64,000 nt of DNA, taken from positions 1-64,000 of the forward strand of contig JARYHS010006907.1 of assembly GCA_031002005.1 (NCBI GenBank). The letters run 5' to 3'. This document shows positions 1-10,540 of the stretch, piece by piece. The DNA comes from Vandiemenella viatica (taxonomy: Eukaryota; Arthropoda; Insecta; Orthoptera; Morabidae). The notes under the pieces are model-generated. The model was not told the DNA's origin and searched no databases. It worked only from the letters and a program-made list of their open reading frames with translations. How positions within the stretch are numbered: the stretch's first letter is position 1; each line of letters opens with the position of its first letter. A program made the position numbers and the translations under genes.

Positions 1-231
1 TTTATAATGGCGACAATGCGTCGCCTGGAGGTCCGCGCCACGCGCCCGTTCACTGCGCCCCTCGAGACTTGGAAGAGACGCGGCGCGGACCTGAAAGGGG
101 CGCGCCCGCGCCCCGCCGCCTCTGTGTGAATTGCGCCATTTGTTAACATAGGAGCGACCTCAAAATGCGCCGCGTCCGCGCCGCGTCTCCGCCCGACGTC
201 CGCGCCGCGTCTCTTCTGTGTGAATTGCGCC
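1..231. repeat. GC-rich repeat with inverted and direct repeats
   Basis: This stretch is much richer in G, C and CpG than its surroundings. A 19-bp perfect inverted pair lies at 72-90 and 198-216, and a 17-bp direct repeat beginning TCTGTGTGAATTG lies at 121-137 and 215-231. Sequence homologous to another repeat (see 232-505) starts immediately after 231, so this looks like the end of a small DNA element inserted into that repeat. The left end is outside the window. The superfamily is not determined; a PIF/Harbinger-like MITE with a TTA target is possible but only an inference. Confidence 0.4.
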
Positions 232-505
232 TTAGCACGTAGCTTTTTATACTACTGATTCCAGAAGATATTTTTTACTGTTTTCTCTTGTCAGACTATC
301 GTAAATTACATACAGAGATAATTAAATGACGGATATAAATATCCACATTCTGTAGTGTGTTCTGTACCTCATTTAAGTGTTTCAAATAATATGAATGAAA
401 AGCTCTGAAACACGGCTCCCCTCCCCACGTAGCTCAGCGTAGCTTTCCAGCTGACTCCTCCCCCCCCCTTTTTTTACACCGAGGCACGTGGTACTCGACG
501 CTCGA
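232..505 (+). repeat. ACGTAGC-rich nonautonomous element, copy 1
   Basis: The segment matches, in reverse complement, 16537-16905. Shared blocks include AGCACGTAGC, GATTCCAGAAGAT, TTGTCAGACTATCGTAAATT, AAATGACGGA and a pyrimidine-rich block with CACGTAGCT repeats. It has no coding capacity. The repeated ACGTAGC or ACGTGGC motifs near both ends suggest subterminal transposase-binding sites of a nonautonomous DNA transposon. This copy is cut at its left side by the GC-rich repeat. Confidence 0.6.
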
Positions 506-1584
506 TTATATATGTATATTTAAACAAGGCTTAGGACAATCCAAAAGCCAAACTCTTCACAAATACTTAGTTTTCGTTTCTAATTTGTTTTCTTGTTTAA
601 AGCGTCACGTTTTATTTGAGTAAATGCTTCTGACGAGAGTAATTGAGAGTGTCTTCTGCCTGGACTGCAGCGCGAGGCAGACGTGTGCTATCAGTGAGTA
701 CGCTTATCCGCTGCTCCATGTGTCTCCCAAACAGCGGCAGTTCGTGGCGGTGCTGAGGTATGTGACAGCAATGATAGGCTCTACCTACCAAACATTTCAA
801 GAACAATAATTACAATGTCACTTAACTTATGAAACGTTACTCCAGTTTGTTTCCTATCTGATCTGTTTGTGCAACCTTATGCAATACAAGCTGGCATCAT
901 AAAAAACTTTGAAATATCAGAAAATGTAATATCCACAGCAGTAAAAACGGACCAACAGCGCAATGTTTTGGGGTTTCTATTATGGCCGCCGCGCATGCGT
1001 AGTAGGAGCCGAGTGTTTACAGGGGGCTTCACAGATTTAGAGGTGTTTCGCCTCCGCTCTATTCCTTGCTCCATGTGCCGTACCGCATTCTGAGAACTCG
1101 GAATGTTAATGCCTTCATTTTTATACACTTGATAACTGCCGGTTCACCCAGCAGTCAAGCCTCTGCTAGAAGTATTTTTATCTTCTTCAATTGCGATGAA
1201 GGACAGCTTTAAATGAAAAACAAACTACGCATTTAAAACTACTTTTACTGCAGAAAAACATCTAAAGTGGACGCCAGTTTCTTTTCAGAACATTCCCATG
1301 ACACATTATATCACAAAAACCACGTAAATTCTCGCTGCCATTATTCCAAGCGACTGTGCTGGTTGCTGCAAATACAACATTTTACAAGCCACACATAAAA
1401 TTCCAGACGTGGAAAAATGGCCCTAACACTCGGCAACCACTAAAAACAATTAAAACTAATTGATGTTAAACAGAAATAATCATAAATTATATTATAAGGA
1501 ATGTAAATTTCTTGGAACATAATGAAACGTTTTAATATATTGAAAACATGGTCAATCATGGTATAAGATACAACATAACATAGG
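506..1584. other. AT-rich sequence without a recognised gene
   Basis: Only short unrelated open frames occur here. Around 985-1005 there is a CpG-rich patch with an NRF1-like GCGCATGCG core next to GGCCGCC, which is the kind of sequence seen in promoters, but no following gene is recognised. Confidence 0.4.
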
Positions 1585-1637
1585 GAAATTGCCACCGGAG
1601 CATGTGTTCCATTGCAATTAAATTAAAATAAATGTCC
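1585..1637 (+). mobile_element. LINE 3' tail scrap (same family as 25503-25866)
   Basis: The segment reads GGGAAATTGCCACCGGAGC and then CATTGCAATTAAATTAAA, matching the last 50 bases of the LINE fragment that ends at 25866. It is a heavily 5'-truncated copy: only the conserved 3' end and the ATTAA-rich tail remain. No coding sequence is left. Confidence 0.6.
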
Positions 1638-2083
1638 ACTATTAAAACATTTAAATAGCACAATCTATTTAGTATATAATATAAAAACCAAAAAAACCGC
1701 ATTTTAACAGAACAATTTCTCATTAATACAATAAATGAACCAATTCCTTCATTCAGCACAGATTTAATTATTTAAAGAAAAGCAATTATTGATAAATTAG
1801 TATGTTGTTAGGAGCTTATGCACTCTTTTATAAGGACGTGCAGATGTCAAACTACATTTGATTCTCGTAAGGCGAAACGCACACTACTCATTGAAATGTC
1901 TCCTAGTTACGATCGGCGAATTGAATTGTTTTTTGCTTATACTGCGGCGATCTGGTGAGGTTCTCTGCTCGAACATCAGATAGCGATGCGATCAACAAAC
2001 TAAAAAACACCAAATTTCACTAAAATCAGTGGAAGAGCGCGCTCCAATTTTTTAATATTATTTTCTTCTTATAACTTTACGCC
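1638..2083. other. Noncoding, nothing recognised
   Basis: AT-rich sequence with no long open frame, no terminal repeats and no match to the other repeats in the window that I can see. Confidence 0.5.
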
Positions 2084-2305
2084 TCGTCGATGTCGAGATC
2101 ATTAGAGGCGGAAAATGGCTGGAAGCAAGGAACAGAAAGGAATTCGGCCATGGCGATATGAAGGAAGCAACCCTGCTTTCGGCGGAGTGATTTGGGGAAA
2201 CCATGGAAAAGCCAGATCTGGATGCGCGGGCGGGGATTCTAACCCACTTCCTCCCGAATAGGAGGCCAGAGCGTTACTTCTCACCCACCAAGTTCCGTCA
2301 CACAA
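2084..2305 (-). mobile_element. SINE family I, copy A
   Basis: A reverse-strand copy of the tRNA-derived SINE that recurs at 17026, 17573, 18863, 19515, 22598 and 25202. Landmarks on the plus strand are TTTACGCCTCGTCGATGTCG (tail side), GGAATTCGGCCATGG, GAGTGATTTGGGGAAACCA and the degenerate B-box region GGGATTCTAACCC. Pol III transcription would run leftward from about 2305. Divergence from the other copies is visible throughout. Confidence 0.85.
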
Positions 2306-2655
2306 AACATCCGGCTTCCTGTGTAATGTTGCTAACACAACACGCTAAAACGCTGACTGGTATTCCATAGGTAGGTGCTTGGTTCGCTGCCCCGCGAGGG
2401 AAGAAATTTTCACCACCTCGAATTGCGGCATATTCGGTATATATACATATGTTGGAATTAAATGTGATATTTCGGATGTAGACGCAACAAGTTTAATGCC
2501 TCGTGATACTTTACTTGTGATTTAGAAGGGGTTGTAATTTTTACAAGCAAAAGTTAGTTTGGCCATTGTGCTGCGAGAACGGAAAAAGTTGGAGCGCGCA
2601 TTAGTATGTTTGAGGGAAGAAAGGTAATTGGCAGAATTGAAGTCCGACGTGGAAG
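2306..2655. other. Left flank of the 8 kb composite; no gene
   Basis: No recognisable coding unit. The last bases, AATAAAAT at 2656-2663, are the left target-site copy of the element that starts at 2664. Confidence 0.4.
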
Positions 2656-2663
2656 AATAAAAT

Positions 2664-2745
2664 CAGTGGCGTAGCTAGGGGGGGGGGGGGCGGTGGGGGC
2701 GGTCCGCCCCGGGTGTCACCCGTTTGGGGGTGACACCCACATTTC
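2664..2745 (+). repeat. Left terminal inverted repeat of the composite
   Basis: It begins CAGTGGCGTAGCTAG, followed by a long G tract and the palindromic GGGTGTCACCC and GGGTGACACCC blocks. It pairs with 10588-10642. Confidence 0.8.
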
Positions 2746-3550
2746 GAAAATACTAATCCAAATTAGAGTGACACAAAAAAAAACTTCTTTTATCCTTTGG
2801 TGTCAAAACACGTCTACTTTTATTGTTATGAATATTTGTTTTTAGGTTGATCTAGCGCTTTTTCAAATGCGAACTAGGCGGCTGTGCTCATTCGTTATAG
2901 TAGAATATAATTGTTGGCAATACCGTGCGCTTAAACAAAGAGAGCACCGCTCTGTAGCTCCAACAATCACAAGAAATCGTTCATTGTTGTGCTTGCCTTC
3001 CGTCACTGTTGTTTGGTTTGTTAGAAGCGGCGGTGGATATAATGTAAGTTTTCTTGTATAAAAAGAGGATGTTTTAAAATTAAAGTTTATATATAATTGC
3101 TAAAATCATAGTAATTAGACAGTTAAATTGTAAATCCTCGAAAATATTTAGAGAAAATTTGGAAATGAAAACCAAGCGTATGTCGGAATACGCGTAGTCT
3201 AGGTTTTAAAATTGTTTTGCTTATTTAGAATTCCATTAGCTTTCAAGCTAAATTTACAAGTGCTTTGAAGTTTTTCTAGTAATTTTTAAATTTATTATCT
3301 GACAGATTCGTGATGTACAAACTGAGTACATTTCGCGTTATCCGATTTACACTCTGCGTACCTGCCTATTATCGACAGTGCACCTATATTCGACATGAAA
3401 TCGTATCATATTCGAATTTATGCTAGTAAAAAACTGTGCATTAAACTAACAATACTATCAGGTTTCAAATCAATCTGAACGGGTCCAAGTGTTCGTTGAT
3501 GGTATCGTCCGTCGTTGGTAATCAGTTTTTGCAAAGCTTGTGTTTAAAAC
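2746..3550. other. Internal sequence of composite, noncoding
   Basis: AT-rich sequence with short open frames only. No transposase motifs were recognised on either strand. Confidence 0.4.
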
Positions 3551-3561
3551 AGTCGGAACCG

Positions 3562-3754
3562 TAACTGTTGTGTATACTGTATAGAACTGTAATGTAAATT
3601 ATATACATTTAAAACTGTAAAGGAAATGAAATGTAAATTGTTAAACTATGTAAATAGAACTGTAAAGTAATGAAATGTGAATTTCATAAAACGCAAAGAA
3701 CTTGGCTGTGTGGCTGATAAGGCCGACAGCCATTTAAATAAATAAATTTAAAAA
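3562..3754 (+). mobile_element. 5'-truncated LINE 3' end with 11-bp TSD
   Basis: The 193-bp insert ends in a CTGATAAGGCCGACAGCC block followed by TTTAAATAAATAAATTTAAAA. This GGCTGATAAGGCCGACAGCC-type 3' end is familiar from arthropod non-LTR retrotransposons. The 11-mer AGTCGGAACCG occurs exactly at 3551-3561 and 3755-3765, so the insert boundaries are supported by the sequence. No coding region remains. Confidence 0.85.
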
Positions 3755-3765
3755 AGTCGGAACCG

Positions 3766-4570
3766 CGTATCTTGCTAGCGAAATCGTAACATTAGTAAGC
3801 ACTTAAATTCTAGGTTCATGTAAGTTTGCTATGCTTTCTTCTGATCGAGAATATGCAAATATGATCGCGATGAAATAAATAAGCGTATGGTTCTCTATGA
3901 ATTTTCCATAATAAATTTAGAGAAGAAGAAAATTTGTACTATGGGTAACCCCTCTGTCGAATACATGTGTATTCCTTAAATCGACAGGGATGTCGAACTT
4001 TTGTTCCTGATCAAACTGAGCGAACATTCAAGCCGTTTACAACATTTTTATTTATATGCTACATAGCGGCGCTAGAAATGTAAAATTAACACGTGAAGAC
4101 GGTCTTCAGTACATACAATGTCATATTTAGAAGTCTGTAGCTACGTGTATCTTAGGCGGATAGTAGAATATTTCACTTGTGAAGTACTTCATGTAAAGAC
4201 GGCAGATACCGCAAATGCATGTTCTTATATTACCTAAGCCGTTTTTTTAAAAAAAATCGTTGTTTTTATATTACATTTATTGTTCTATTTTTATGAAGGA
4301 ACTTAATGTAGAGTTGCTTCTTTGACTATACAGTCTCTCCCAGAGTCTCACGACTTGTGGCACCCGGATTCTGGGTTTGCACCGATGGAACCCCATTTGG
4401 GTCTGGAATTGCTTCTGCTTGGATCAAGCCACTTCTGTTAACTTTCCTCTCGATATCCCTTGCGAAGTCATTTAAATACAACCTATGTTAACGTTTCAAC
4501 AACAAATGATTGGGTAGTTTTCGATTTTTTTTAAATTTATACCGGTAATATCATGGTAGCCCTATAGTTA
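3766..4570. other. Internal sequence of composite, noncoding
   Basis: AT-rich with no protein of recognised family and no terminal repeats found. It lies between the LINE tail and the Tc1 element. Confidence 0.4.
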
Positions 4571-5963
4571 CACTGGCAAAAATTATAATCTCACCATGAA
4601 TACAGGAATGGTAGAATTTTAGGAAACTTTGAAGTCATATCCAGGGCCATACCCAGAAGAAATGATAGCAAATTGAAATGGATCAGGATAAGTTATTACC
4701 TTTAGATACAGTTTTCAGTAAGAAATGCGTCCAACTTGAGCACCAATGCATTCGTGGATTCTCGCCGACATTGAATCAACTAGTGTTTCGAATGTCTTCT
4801 TGGGGTATTTCTATTTACGCCTGCATGTCTTTTGCAGTCAGTTATTGCGCAGTTTGTGCTGGGTCACCATGTAATCAAATGTGTCTACTCCTGGTATCCC
4901 AGACATGCTCTATTGGTGACACATCTGGGAACTGTGCTGTTCAAATTGTGATCGAAACTCCTTGCAAGGCTTGTGTAACGATGGGTGCAATATGAGGACT
5001 GGCATTATCTTGTTGCAAGATGCGATTTGAATGGTGAACATGAAGGGTATCACAATAAGATGCAGTACCCTGTCCACATAGTGGTGGGCTGTCATTGTGC
5101 CATCAACAACAGCCGACTCAGTCATGTTGTCGAAACTGATTGCCGCCAAAAAATGACACCGGTGACTGCATTTGTGTGATTTTCTGAAATCACAGCAGGT
5201 AAGCCGTTTTCCAATACGCCTCCGAACATGTCGTGAATTATCAGTTTGCCACAGACAGAATCGAGACTCGTCTGTAAACACGAATGTACGCCATTCACAT
5301 GTCCTTTAATGTTTTGCATTACGCCAGGTTAGATGATGCTGGCAATGAAATCAGATTAATGGGCCGCATTGCATAGGGTTCAGAGAGCGTACTCCAGCTT
5401 CAAGCAATTGGTTTTCAATCGTCCGGGGAGGGGGGTGACTCTCTCTGTAACCACTGTTTGGATCTGGCCTGCAGTCAACCATTTGCCAGCAGCAGCCACC
5501 CACACAATTTGGCGGTCTTCACGTGCTGTTATCCATCAGTATAGACCTGGAGTATTAGAGCTTTCTTTCATCACTGTGTAACAAGTCTGTATACTGACAA
5601 TGCACTACGGCCAATCCTTTGGGAGATTTCACGATATGATGCACCTTTTTAAAACACGTCAATTCTCCGACCTCTCTCACAGTTAGACATTTGAGTGTAT
5701 AGAGTTGCCACTCTTCGCCTGGGCATACTTAGCCAACAAGAACTCGTGGACAACAAATTGTCATGTTACACGACACTGTACGCCACTAGTACGTTAAAAG
5801 AATATAAAAAAATAGCAATTTACATAATAAATAGCACCTTAAGTCTCATATTATTACATGTAAAACTTTCAATTTTAAATCATTTAATACTCTTCATGTG
5901 GGCATACTTGGGGCCAAATTTCATTCATTTATCACAACATCGTAATTATAATTTGCGCCAGTG
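4571..5963 (-). mobile_element. Tc1-like DNA transposon, decayed
   Basis: The 1.39 kb unit has imperfect terminal inverted repeats: CACTGGCAAAAATTATAATC at 4571-4590 and the reverse complement of CACTGGCGCAAATTATAATT at 5944-5963, about 17 of 20 matching. A TA dinucleotide precedes the left end; the right TA is not intact. Length and internal transposase remnants fit the Tc1 branch of the Tc1/mariner superfamily. Confidence 0.75.
4680..5560 (-). pseudogene. Tc1-like transposase remnant
   Basis: Read on the minus strand, the N-terminal part at about 5555-5400 shows the TAREDRQI helix-turn-helix-linker motif. At 5281-5240 comes FTDESRFCLW with the first catalytic Asp. Further on are VDGTMTAHHYVDRVL and, in a shifted frame near 5010, QQDNASPH with the second Asp. 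PIEHVWD with the third acidic residue lies near 4910. The order is that of a Tc1 DDE cut-and-paste transposase. Several frameshifts and stops separate the blocks, so it cannot make protein. Confidence 0.85.
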
Positions 5964-6289
5964 TGTGTATCAATTGCTACGTGTAAAGGTCGAGCTCTAT
6001 TTTGCCAATACTGGTCTGTACCGTCACCGCAACGACAGTCGGCCGAGTGGCAGCTCGCCCTCTCGCGTCCACAATTTTCCATAGCTCGCCCATGTTCCTA
6101 CCCGGTCTTTAGTCTCATTTAACGTTTTCAAGTGATTGTTACAGGGAATCAGTGTTGAGGATGACAGGTAGATTTGACACCTTTACTTTATTTTGCACAG
6201 TTTTGGTACGAAAGTACATTAAAATACTTTTTTATCTGACTCATGTAATCACCTATCTGGTTGATCTTTTATGTACAAAAATAGTATCC
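5964..6289. other. Noncoding spacer
   Basis: No gene recognised. CAGCGCAG at 6290-6297 right after it is the left target-site copy of the MITE. Confidence 0.4.
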
Positions 6290-6297
6290 CAGCGCAG

Positions 6298-6507
6298 CAG
6301 TACCGGAAAACCACGTAGCAGGAGGTAGCAAATGCCACGGGCCTCGCGCCTTCTAGGGGGCCTCGCGCCTCCTAGGGGGGCCCCGCACCTAGGCTACATG
6401 GGTGACCTTTTTTGTTTTTAGCTCCACAATTTTCCCCAGGACGGCAAAAATCAAGGGCCTCTTCTTCACATTTGCTACGGGCCCCGCGCTGTCTTAATCC
6501 GGCCCTG
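6298..6507. mobile_element. Small hAT MITE (210 bp) with perfect 8-bp TSD
   Basis: It starts CAGTACCGGAAAACC and ends GGTTTT-like in inverted form: the right end in reverse complement reads CAGGGCCGGATTAAG. CAGCGCAG is present exactly at 6290-6297 and 6508-6515. Inside are near-repeats of GGGCCTCGCGCC(T). It has no coding capacity. TSD length and CAG termini place it with hAT elements. Confidence 0.85.
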
Positions 6508-6839
6508 CAGCGCAGTATTAACAAATCATTACTGTACCGGAATGAAAGATTCTCGCATATTTCAACGCAATCGCAATGAAATGTCAATCACTTCGCACTT
6601 GACGTGTTTGTTTTGCTTGAGGTTCTTTTCGATTCATTCAGTATTTTTTTTTAGCAAAGAATGAGGTTATAACATATTTAAATTTAAATTTAGGTCGTAA
6701 AGATTTTGTATAATAAATATAATAATTTCATGTTATCTCAAAGTTCTAGTCAGAGTTTCTTATTAGGAAACTCGCAGTGCACCTATATCGTAGTCACCTA
6801 ACTTCGAAAGGAGACCTACAGATTAACGTGAAATTCGAA

Positions 6840-6985
6840 CACGGAGCGTCCTAGAATCCTCGTATTAACAGATAAAAGCATTGCCAGAGGTAAATGTCAA
6901 TTTTTAGGCCCGCAAAAATTACAGTCGAATCCGGGATTTGAACTGGGACCTTCAGTATCCAATCCGCACGCAGTCATTTGAGTCA
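6840..6985 (-). mobile_element. SINE family III arm, reverse
   Basis: Reverse complement shows a tRNA-like B box, AGTTCAAATCC, then TGTAATTTTTGCGGGCCT and TTGACATTTACCTCTGGC. It is the partner of the forward arm at 7145-7275. Confidence 0.6.
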
Positions 6986-7144
6986 CCAGTCCGAATGTAG
7001 GTGTAATGAAAAGTAAGTTTGCAAACATGATACAATGAATATACTTTTTTTCTATACCACCTATTTTTGCTATCAAAAAACACGAATCAACTTTTATGTG
7101 TTTGAATACCGGTACATATTTTTCAGTACTTTAGATTAGTCTGG

Positions 7145-7275
7145 CGTATGGTTACGGCGTGCGATTCGGGTGTGGAAGGTCCCCGTTACAAATGCAGATG
7201 TCGGCTGCAATTTTTGTGGGTCTTAAAATTGATCTTCATCTCTGGTAATGTTTTGATTTATTAATGCGAAGATGC
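7145..7275 (+). mobile_element. SINE family III arm, forward
   Basis: It carries GGTCCCCGTTACAAAT (decayed B box), GCAATTTTTGTGGGTCTTA and TTGATCTTCATCTCTGG, which aligns to the reverse arm at 6840-6985 and to 23425-23560. Confidence 0.6.
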
Positions 7276-7610
7276 TAGAACAATTCCTACATGTTAAGAA
7301 CATCTTATGAACATGGATGAAAAAAAAACACACTTGTTTTAAGACCAACAATAACATGAAAACAACATTTGGTCGTAAGGAAAGGGAAATTTACGAACTC
7401 TCTCTATGCGTTCTCCACATCCAGCAGACCGACACTGGTCCACACCGTCAAAACATAAACCAATCCAATGATGGCCGAGTGTCGGACGCCACATCGTGTC
7501 CTTTGGACAAACTTCGACCGAGTGAGCGCCAATAGTAAGAAACGTGTCGGTGCGGTGACGGTGCGGAACAGTATCAGGCAAGTGAGGCCCGATCTTCAGA
7601 GGAGTTAAAA

Positions 7611-7885
7611 TTAATCTAAAACCACTTTCGATCACCAGTGATCAACACGTGGCTAAAATCTTGCCATATTGATTATTGAACATGAAGTAAATCAAATTTT
7701 TAATTTCGAAAATGTGATTTACTGGTTTCCAGTTGTTAAAGCTAGAAAGAGGGGATTGTGAAAGCAATTGTTTTTATTTTATTTGTATATCTTTTAAATG
7801 TTGTTAATCTTACAATTTTATTAACTATTATTTTTAAATAACAATATTTTTTAATATCATATTTTACACCTAAAAGATGATATAA
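7611..7885. other. AT-rich spacer before Helitron
   Basis: Nothing recognised. Base 7885 is the A that precedes the Helitron terminus. Confidence 0.4.
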
Positions 7886-8117
7886 TCTTTATATATAAAA
7901 AAATCTCGCGTCACGATGTTTGTCCGAGATGAGCTCCGAAACTACTTAACCGATTTTGATGAAGTCTGGCTTACTGTTTGTAATTTGGTCCAACTTAAAA
8001 GATAGGATAGTTTTTATCTCGATTATTAACCTTAATATTTATTATTTCGAATTAAATGTTCGTTCAATGTTTGTCATAGGACAATGGTTTGTAATTATTT
8101 GTAAGGGCCGTAGTTTC

Positions 8118-8312
8118 GAGCGTTGTGGTGGCTAAGAGGTTAAGGCGCCTGACTGGAGGTCCAAAGGTCCCTGGTTCGAATCCCTGTCTCGCCGGCGATT
8201 TTTATACGCACTTAACTCGGCCTTCACCTCCGGCGCAGGGGTGAAATGTGCAGCAAATAGAAACCCTGTCACCAGGTCATTACGACCGCAAGAAATTATT
8301 ATTATTATTATA
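8118..8312 (+). mobile_element. SINE family II, copy 1
   Basis: The tRNA-derived head has an A-box-like TGGCTAAGAGGTTAAGG and a canonical B box GGTTCGAATCC. It is followed by a body ending in CGACCGCAAGAAATT and an ATT microsatellite tail at 8296-8312. Related to the copy at 9112. Confidence 0.85.
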
Positions 8313-9111
8313 GTTCCGTAGGTATATAACAGATGGCGATGTATTAATTTATCGACACCACAACACTTGGTTATTTAGGTTGGGTAACTATCCAGTAGAT
8401 GGCGTTGTGTTTCGATTTATTTATGTTACAGTCTACTCCACGTCATATGTGTTTATGTATGACATAACCCAGTTTCGTGAATTTTTCGTCTAGTATCATT
8501 ATTATAATAGTGCTGTGTATTGTAGTTGTGACAAAGTAATTACACAGATGAATATAACATTGAAGAAAACGTTACGATAAATTCAAAAACGTGTAAGTAT
8601 TTGTTGCTTGCTTCTCATTTTTCTTCTTCTTTTTGTTATGGCCAGCTAGGGACCACGTGTCAATTTCAATTCTTTCCCTGTTGTTTTTTTCTTTCTTCTT
8701 CTTCAGTACTCCTTCATTATTGCACTGTGTTTTCTCTTTCTCTCTTCAGACCATTTTGCACCCGTTTTTTTCTCCTCTCTACCATGGAATCCTGCCATAT
8801 TCGAAATCTGCTTTCGAAAATATTTTCTTTCGTACTGTTCACTGCTATTATTTCTTTTCAAATCTTTCTTCACCGCTTGAATCCAAAAAAATATTTTACT
8901 ACTTTTTTTGTTATTCTGGTGTCATACATGCGATAGATGTGTCGAAATAAATTATTTTCCCTTTTTCTGACTGTTTCTGTTATTTTTGGATGTTATTATT
9001 TGTATCCTCATTAGTTCTTATCTTCCATTGTACTGTATTTTTCAATGAACCCAAAATTTTCCTTATAATTCTCCATTCCAATACTCCAAGATTATCCAGT
9101 TTCCAATTTAA
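8313..9111. other. Helitron internal noncoding sequence
   Basis: Pyrimidine-rich stretches at 8600-8900 open overlapping plus-strand frames rich in Phe, Ser and Leu. These have no recognisable domain and look like low-complexity artefacts. Confidence 0.4.
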
Positions 9112-9262
9112 TAGCGAGCGGTCTGGCGGCTTAGTGGTTAAGGCGTCTGACTGGAGATAGGAAGGTCCCCAGTTCGAATCCCTGTATCGGCGGGGATTTT
9201 CAGAGGCATTTAACCCGATTTTCCCCTCTGGCGCAGCTTGCTGTGTAATGTGAAGTACGCCC
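9112..9262 (+). mobile_element. SINE family II, copy 2
   Basis: The head has GGCTTAGTGGTTAAGGCG (A box) and AGTTCGAATCC (B box). The body reads GGCGGGGATTTTCAGAGGC and CCCCTCTGGCGCAG. It sits directly upstream of the helicase remnant and lacks the long ATT tail. Confidence 0.8.
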
Positions 9263-9264
9263 AT

Positions 9265-10169
9265 GATTCATCGCTCTATTGTTGCCGATGAGATTAATGC
9301 ATGTTTAAAACAATCGTTTTTATGGCGGAATGTCGAAACACTTCGTTTGACCATGAACATGCGAGTATAATTGTAAAATGATCCATCGGCACAAGTATTT
9401 TGTAAGCAATTTCTGGTTATTGGAAACGGTGAAATAGAACTGCATCGAAATACACAATACATCAAATTTCCAGAAAAAATTCTGCACTGTTGTTCACTCA
9501 AAAAATGAACTAATTGAGAGTGTGTTTCCGGATATATCAAATAATTACTCAGTACATTATTGGCTCAGTAATCGTGCTATTTTGGCAGCAAAAAATGTTG
9601 ATGTTAACGAAATTAACTTCCAGATACAACAGTTGTTGCCAGGTGATCTGATGTCTTTTAAATCAATAGACACTGTTGTAGATGACAATGAAGCCGTAAA
9701 TTTTCCAACTGAGTATTTAAATTCTTTGGATATACCATGAATGCCACCACAGAACCTTCCGTTAAAGATTGGTTCATCGATTATTCTACTTCGCAATTTG
9801 AATCAGCCTAGATTATTCAACGGTACACGTTTGGTCATCAAAATGATCACCGGAAATGTTCTTGAAGCAACTATTTTGACTGGAAAGTTCAAAGGAGAAA
9901 TCGTCCTGTTGCCACGTATTCCAATGATACCGTCAGAATCTCCAATACCATTTAAAAGGCTTCATTTTCCGATTCGTTTGGCTTTTGCTATGGCCATAAA
10001 TAAGTCTCAAGGCCAAACAATGTCAGTTTGCCGCTTGGACTTGGAAAATACGTGTTTCTCCCATGGGCAGCTATATGCCGCCTGCTCACGTGTGGGGAAA
10101 CCATCAAATCTATTTGTATTAGCAAAAGACAGGCTAACCAAAAATATTGTACACCAATTAGCCCTTTGA
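9265..10169 (+). pseudogene. Helitron Pif1-like helicase, C-terminal remnant
   Basis: The first third, up to about 9510, is broken by frameshifts and stops. A long readable stretch from 9522 includes SNRAILAAKNVDVNEIN. An in-frame TGA at 9738 interrupts it, and the same frame continues from 9741 with PLKIGSSIILLRNLNQ, FAMAINKSQGQTMS (helicase motif V-VI region) and YAACSRVGKP. This is the C-terminal half of the superfamily 1B helicase that drives Helitron replication. The Walker A half is missing, so it is non-functional. It ends with the normal stop at 10167. Confidence 0.9.
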
Positions 10170-10540
10170 TAAATTAAAATTATAAATTGTCATAATTTAA
10201 AATAATGAAAATAATTGTTAAAAATGTTTAAAAATCAACTTCATCTACCTCATTTATAAAACTGAAATTCAATTTATAAATAAATAAAAATAATTTATTT
10301 ATTTTTATAAAGATCAATTTTTCATATTTTCAATTAAGTAATTTGTAATAAAATTTAATTAAATTTTTTTATGTTCGTTTGTCATTAATTTCAACTATCC
10401 GAAACTCTTTACAAATTACTTTTGAATTTTCAAATCGACTAAAATGTTTTTGTCTTTATTAGTGAATATTAATTCGATTACATTAAGCAGTTTAGAATAA
10501 CATAGATCCAATGTACTGTAACTACTGAATCACAGCAACG
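10170..10540. other. Helitron 3' untranslated region
   Basis: AT-rich sequence between the helicase stop and the terminal hairpin; no coding signal. Confidence 0.6.

Larger units (their letters stand above)
6620..7610. repeat. Repeat beta, copy 1 (inverted SINE arms)
   Basis: About 1 kb that matches 22908-23830 along its whole length, for example GAGACCTACAGATTAACG, ATTGCCAGAGGTAAATGTCA, CGTGCGATTCGGGTGTGG and the GACACTGGTCCACACCGTC block at the right. The two halves contain a tRNA-like SINE in opposite orientations (6840-6985 reverse, 7145-7275 forward). No protein is encoded. It behaves as one mobile or co-mobilised unit because it occurs in two unrelated host elements. Confidence 0.7.

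Noticed and set aside
8118..8200. A functional tRNA gene
   Set aside because: A and B boxes are present, but the cloverleaf does not close, and the segment continues into a conserved body and an ATT tail shared by another copy, so it is a SINE.
8601..8950. Two overlapping Phe/Ser/Leu-rich open frames
   Set aside because: They follow a pyrimidine-rich run; two phases are open at once and no motif exists, so they are composition artefacts.
9522..10169. Host or viral Pif1 helicase
   Set aside because: It is only the C-terminal half, with a stop, inside an element with perfect Helitron ends.
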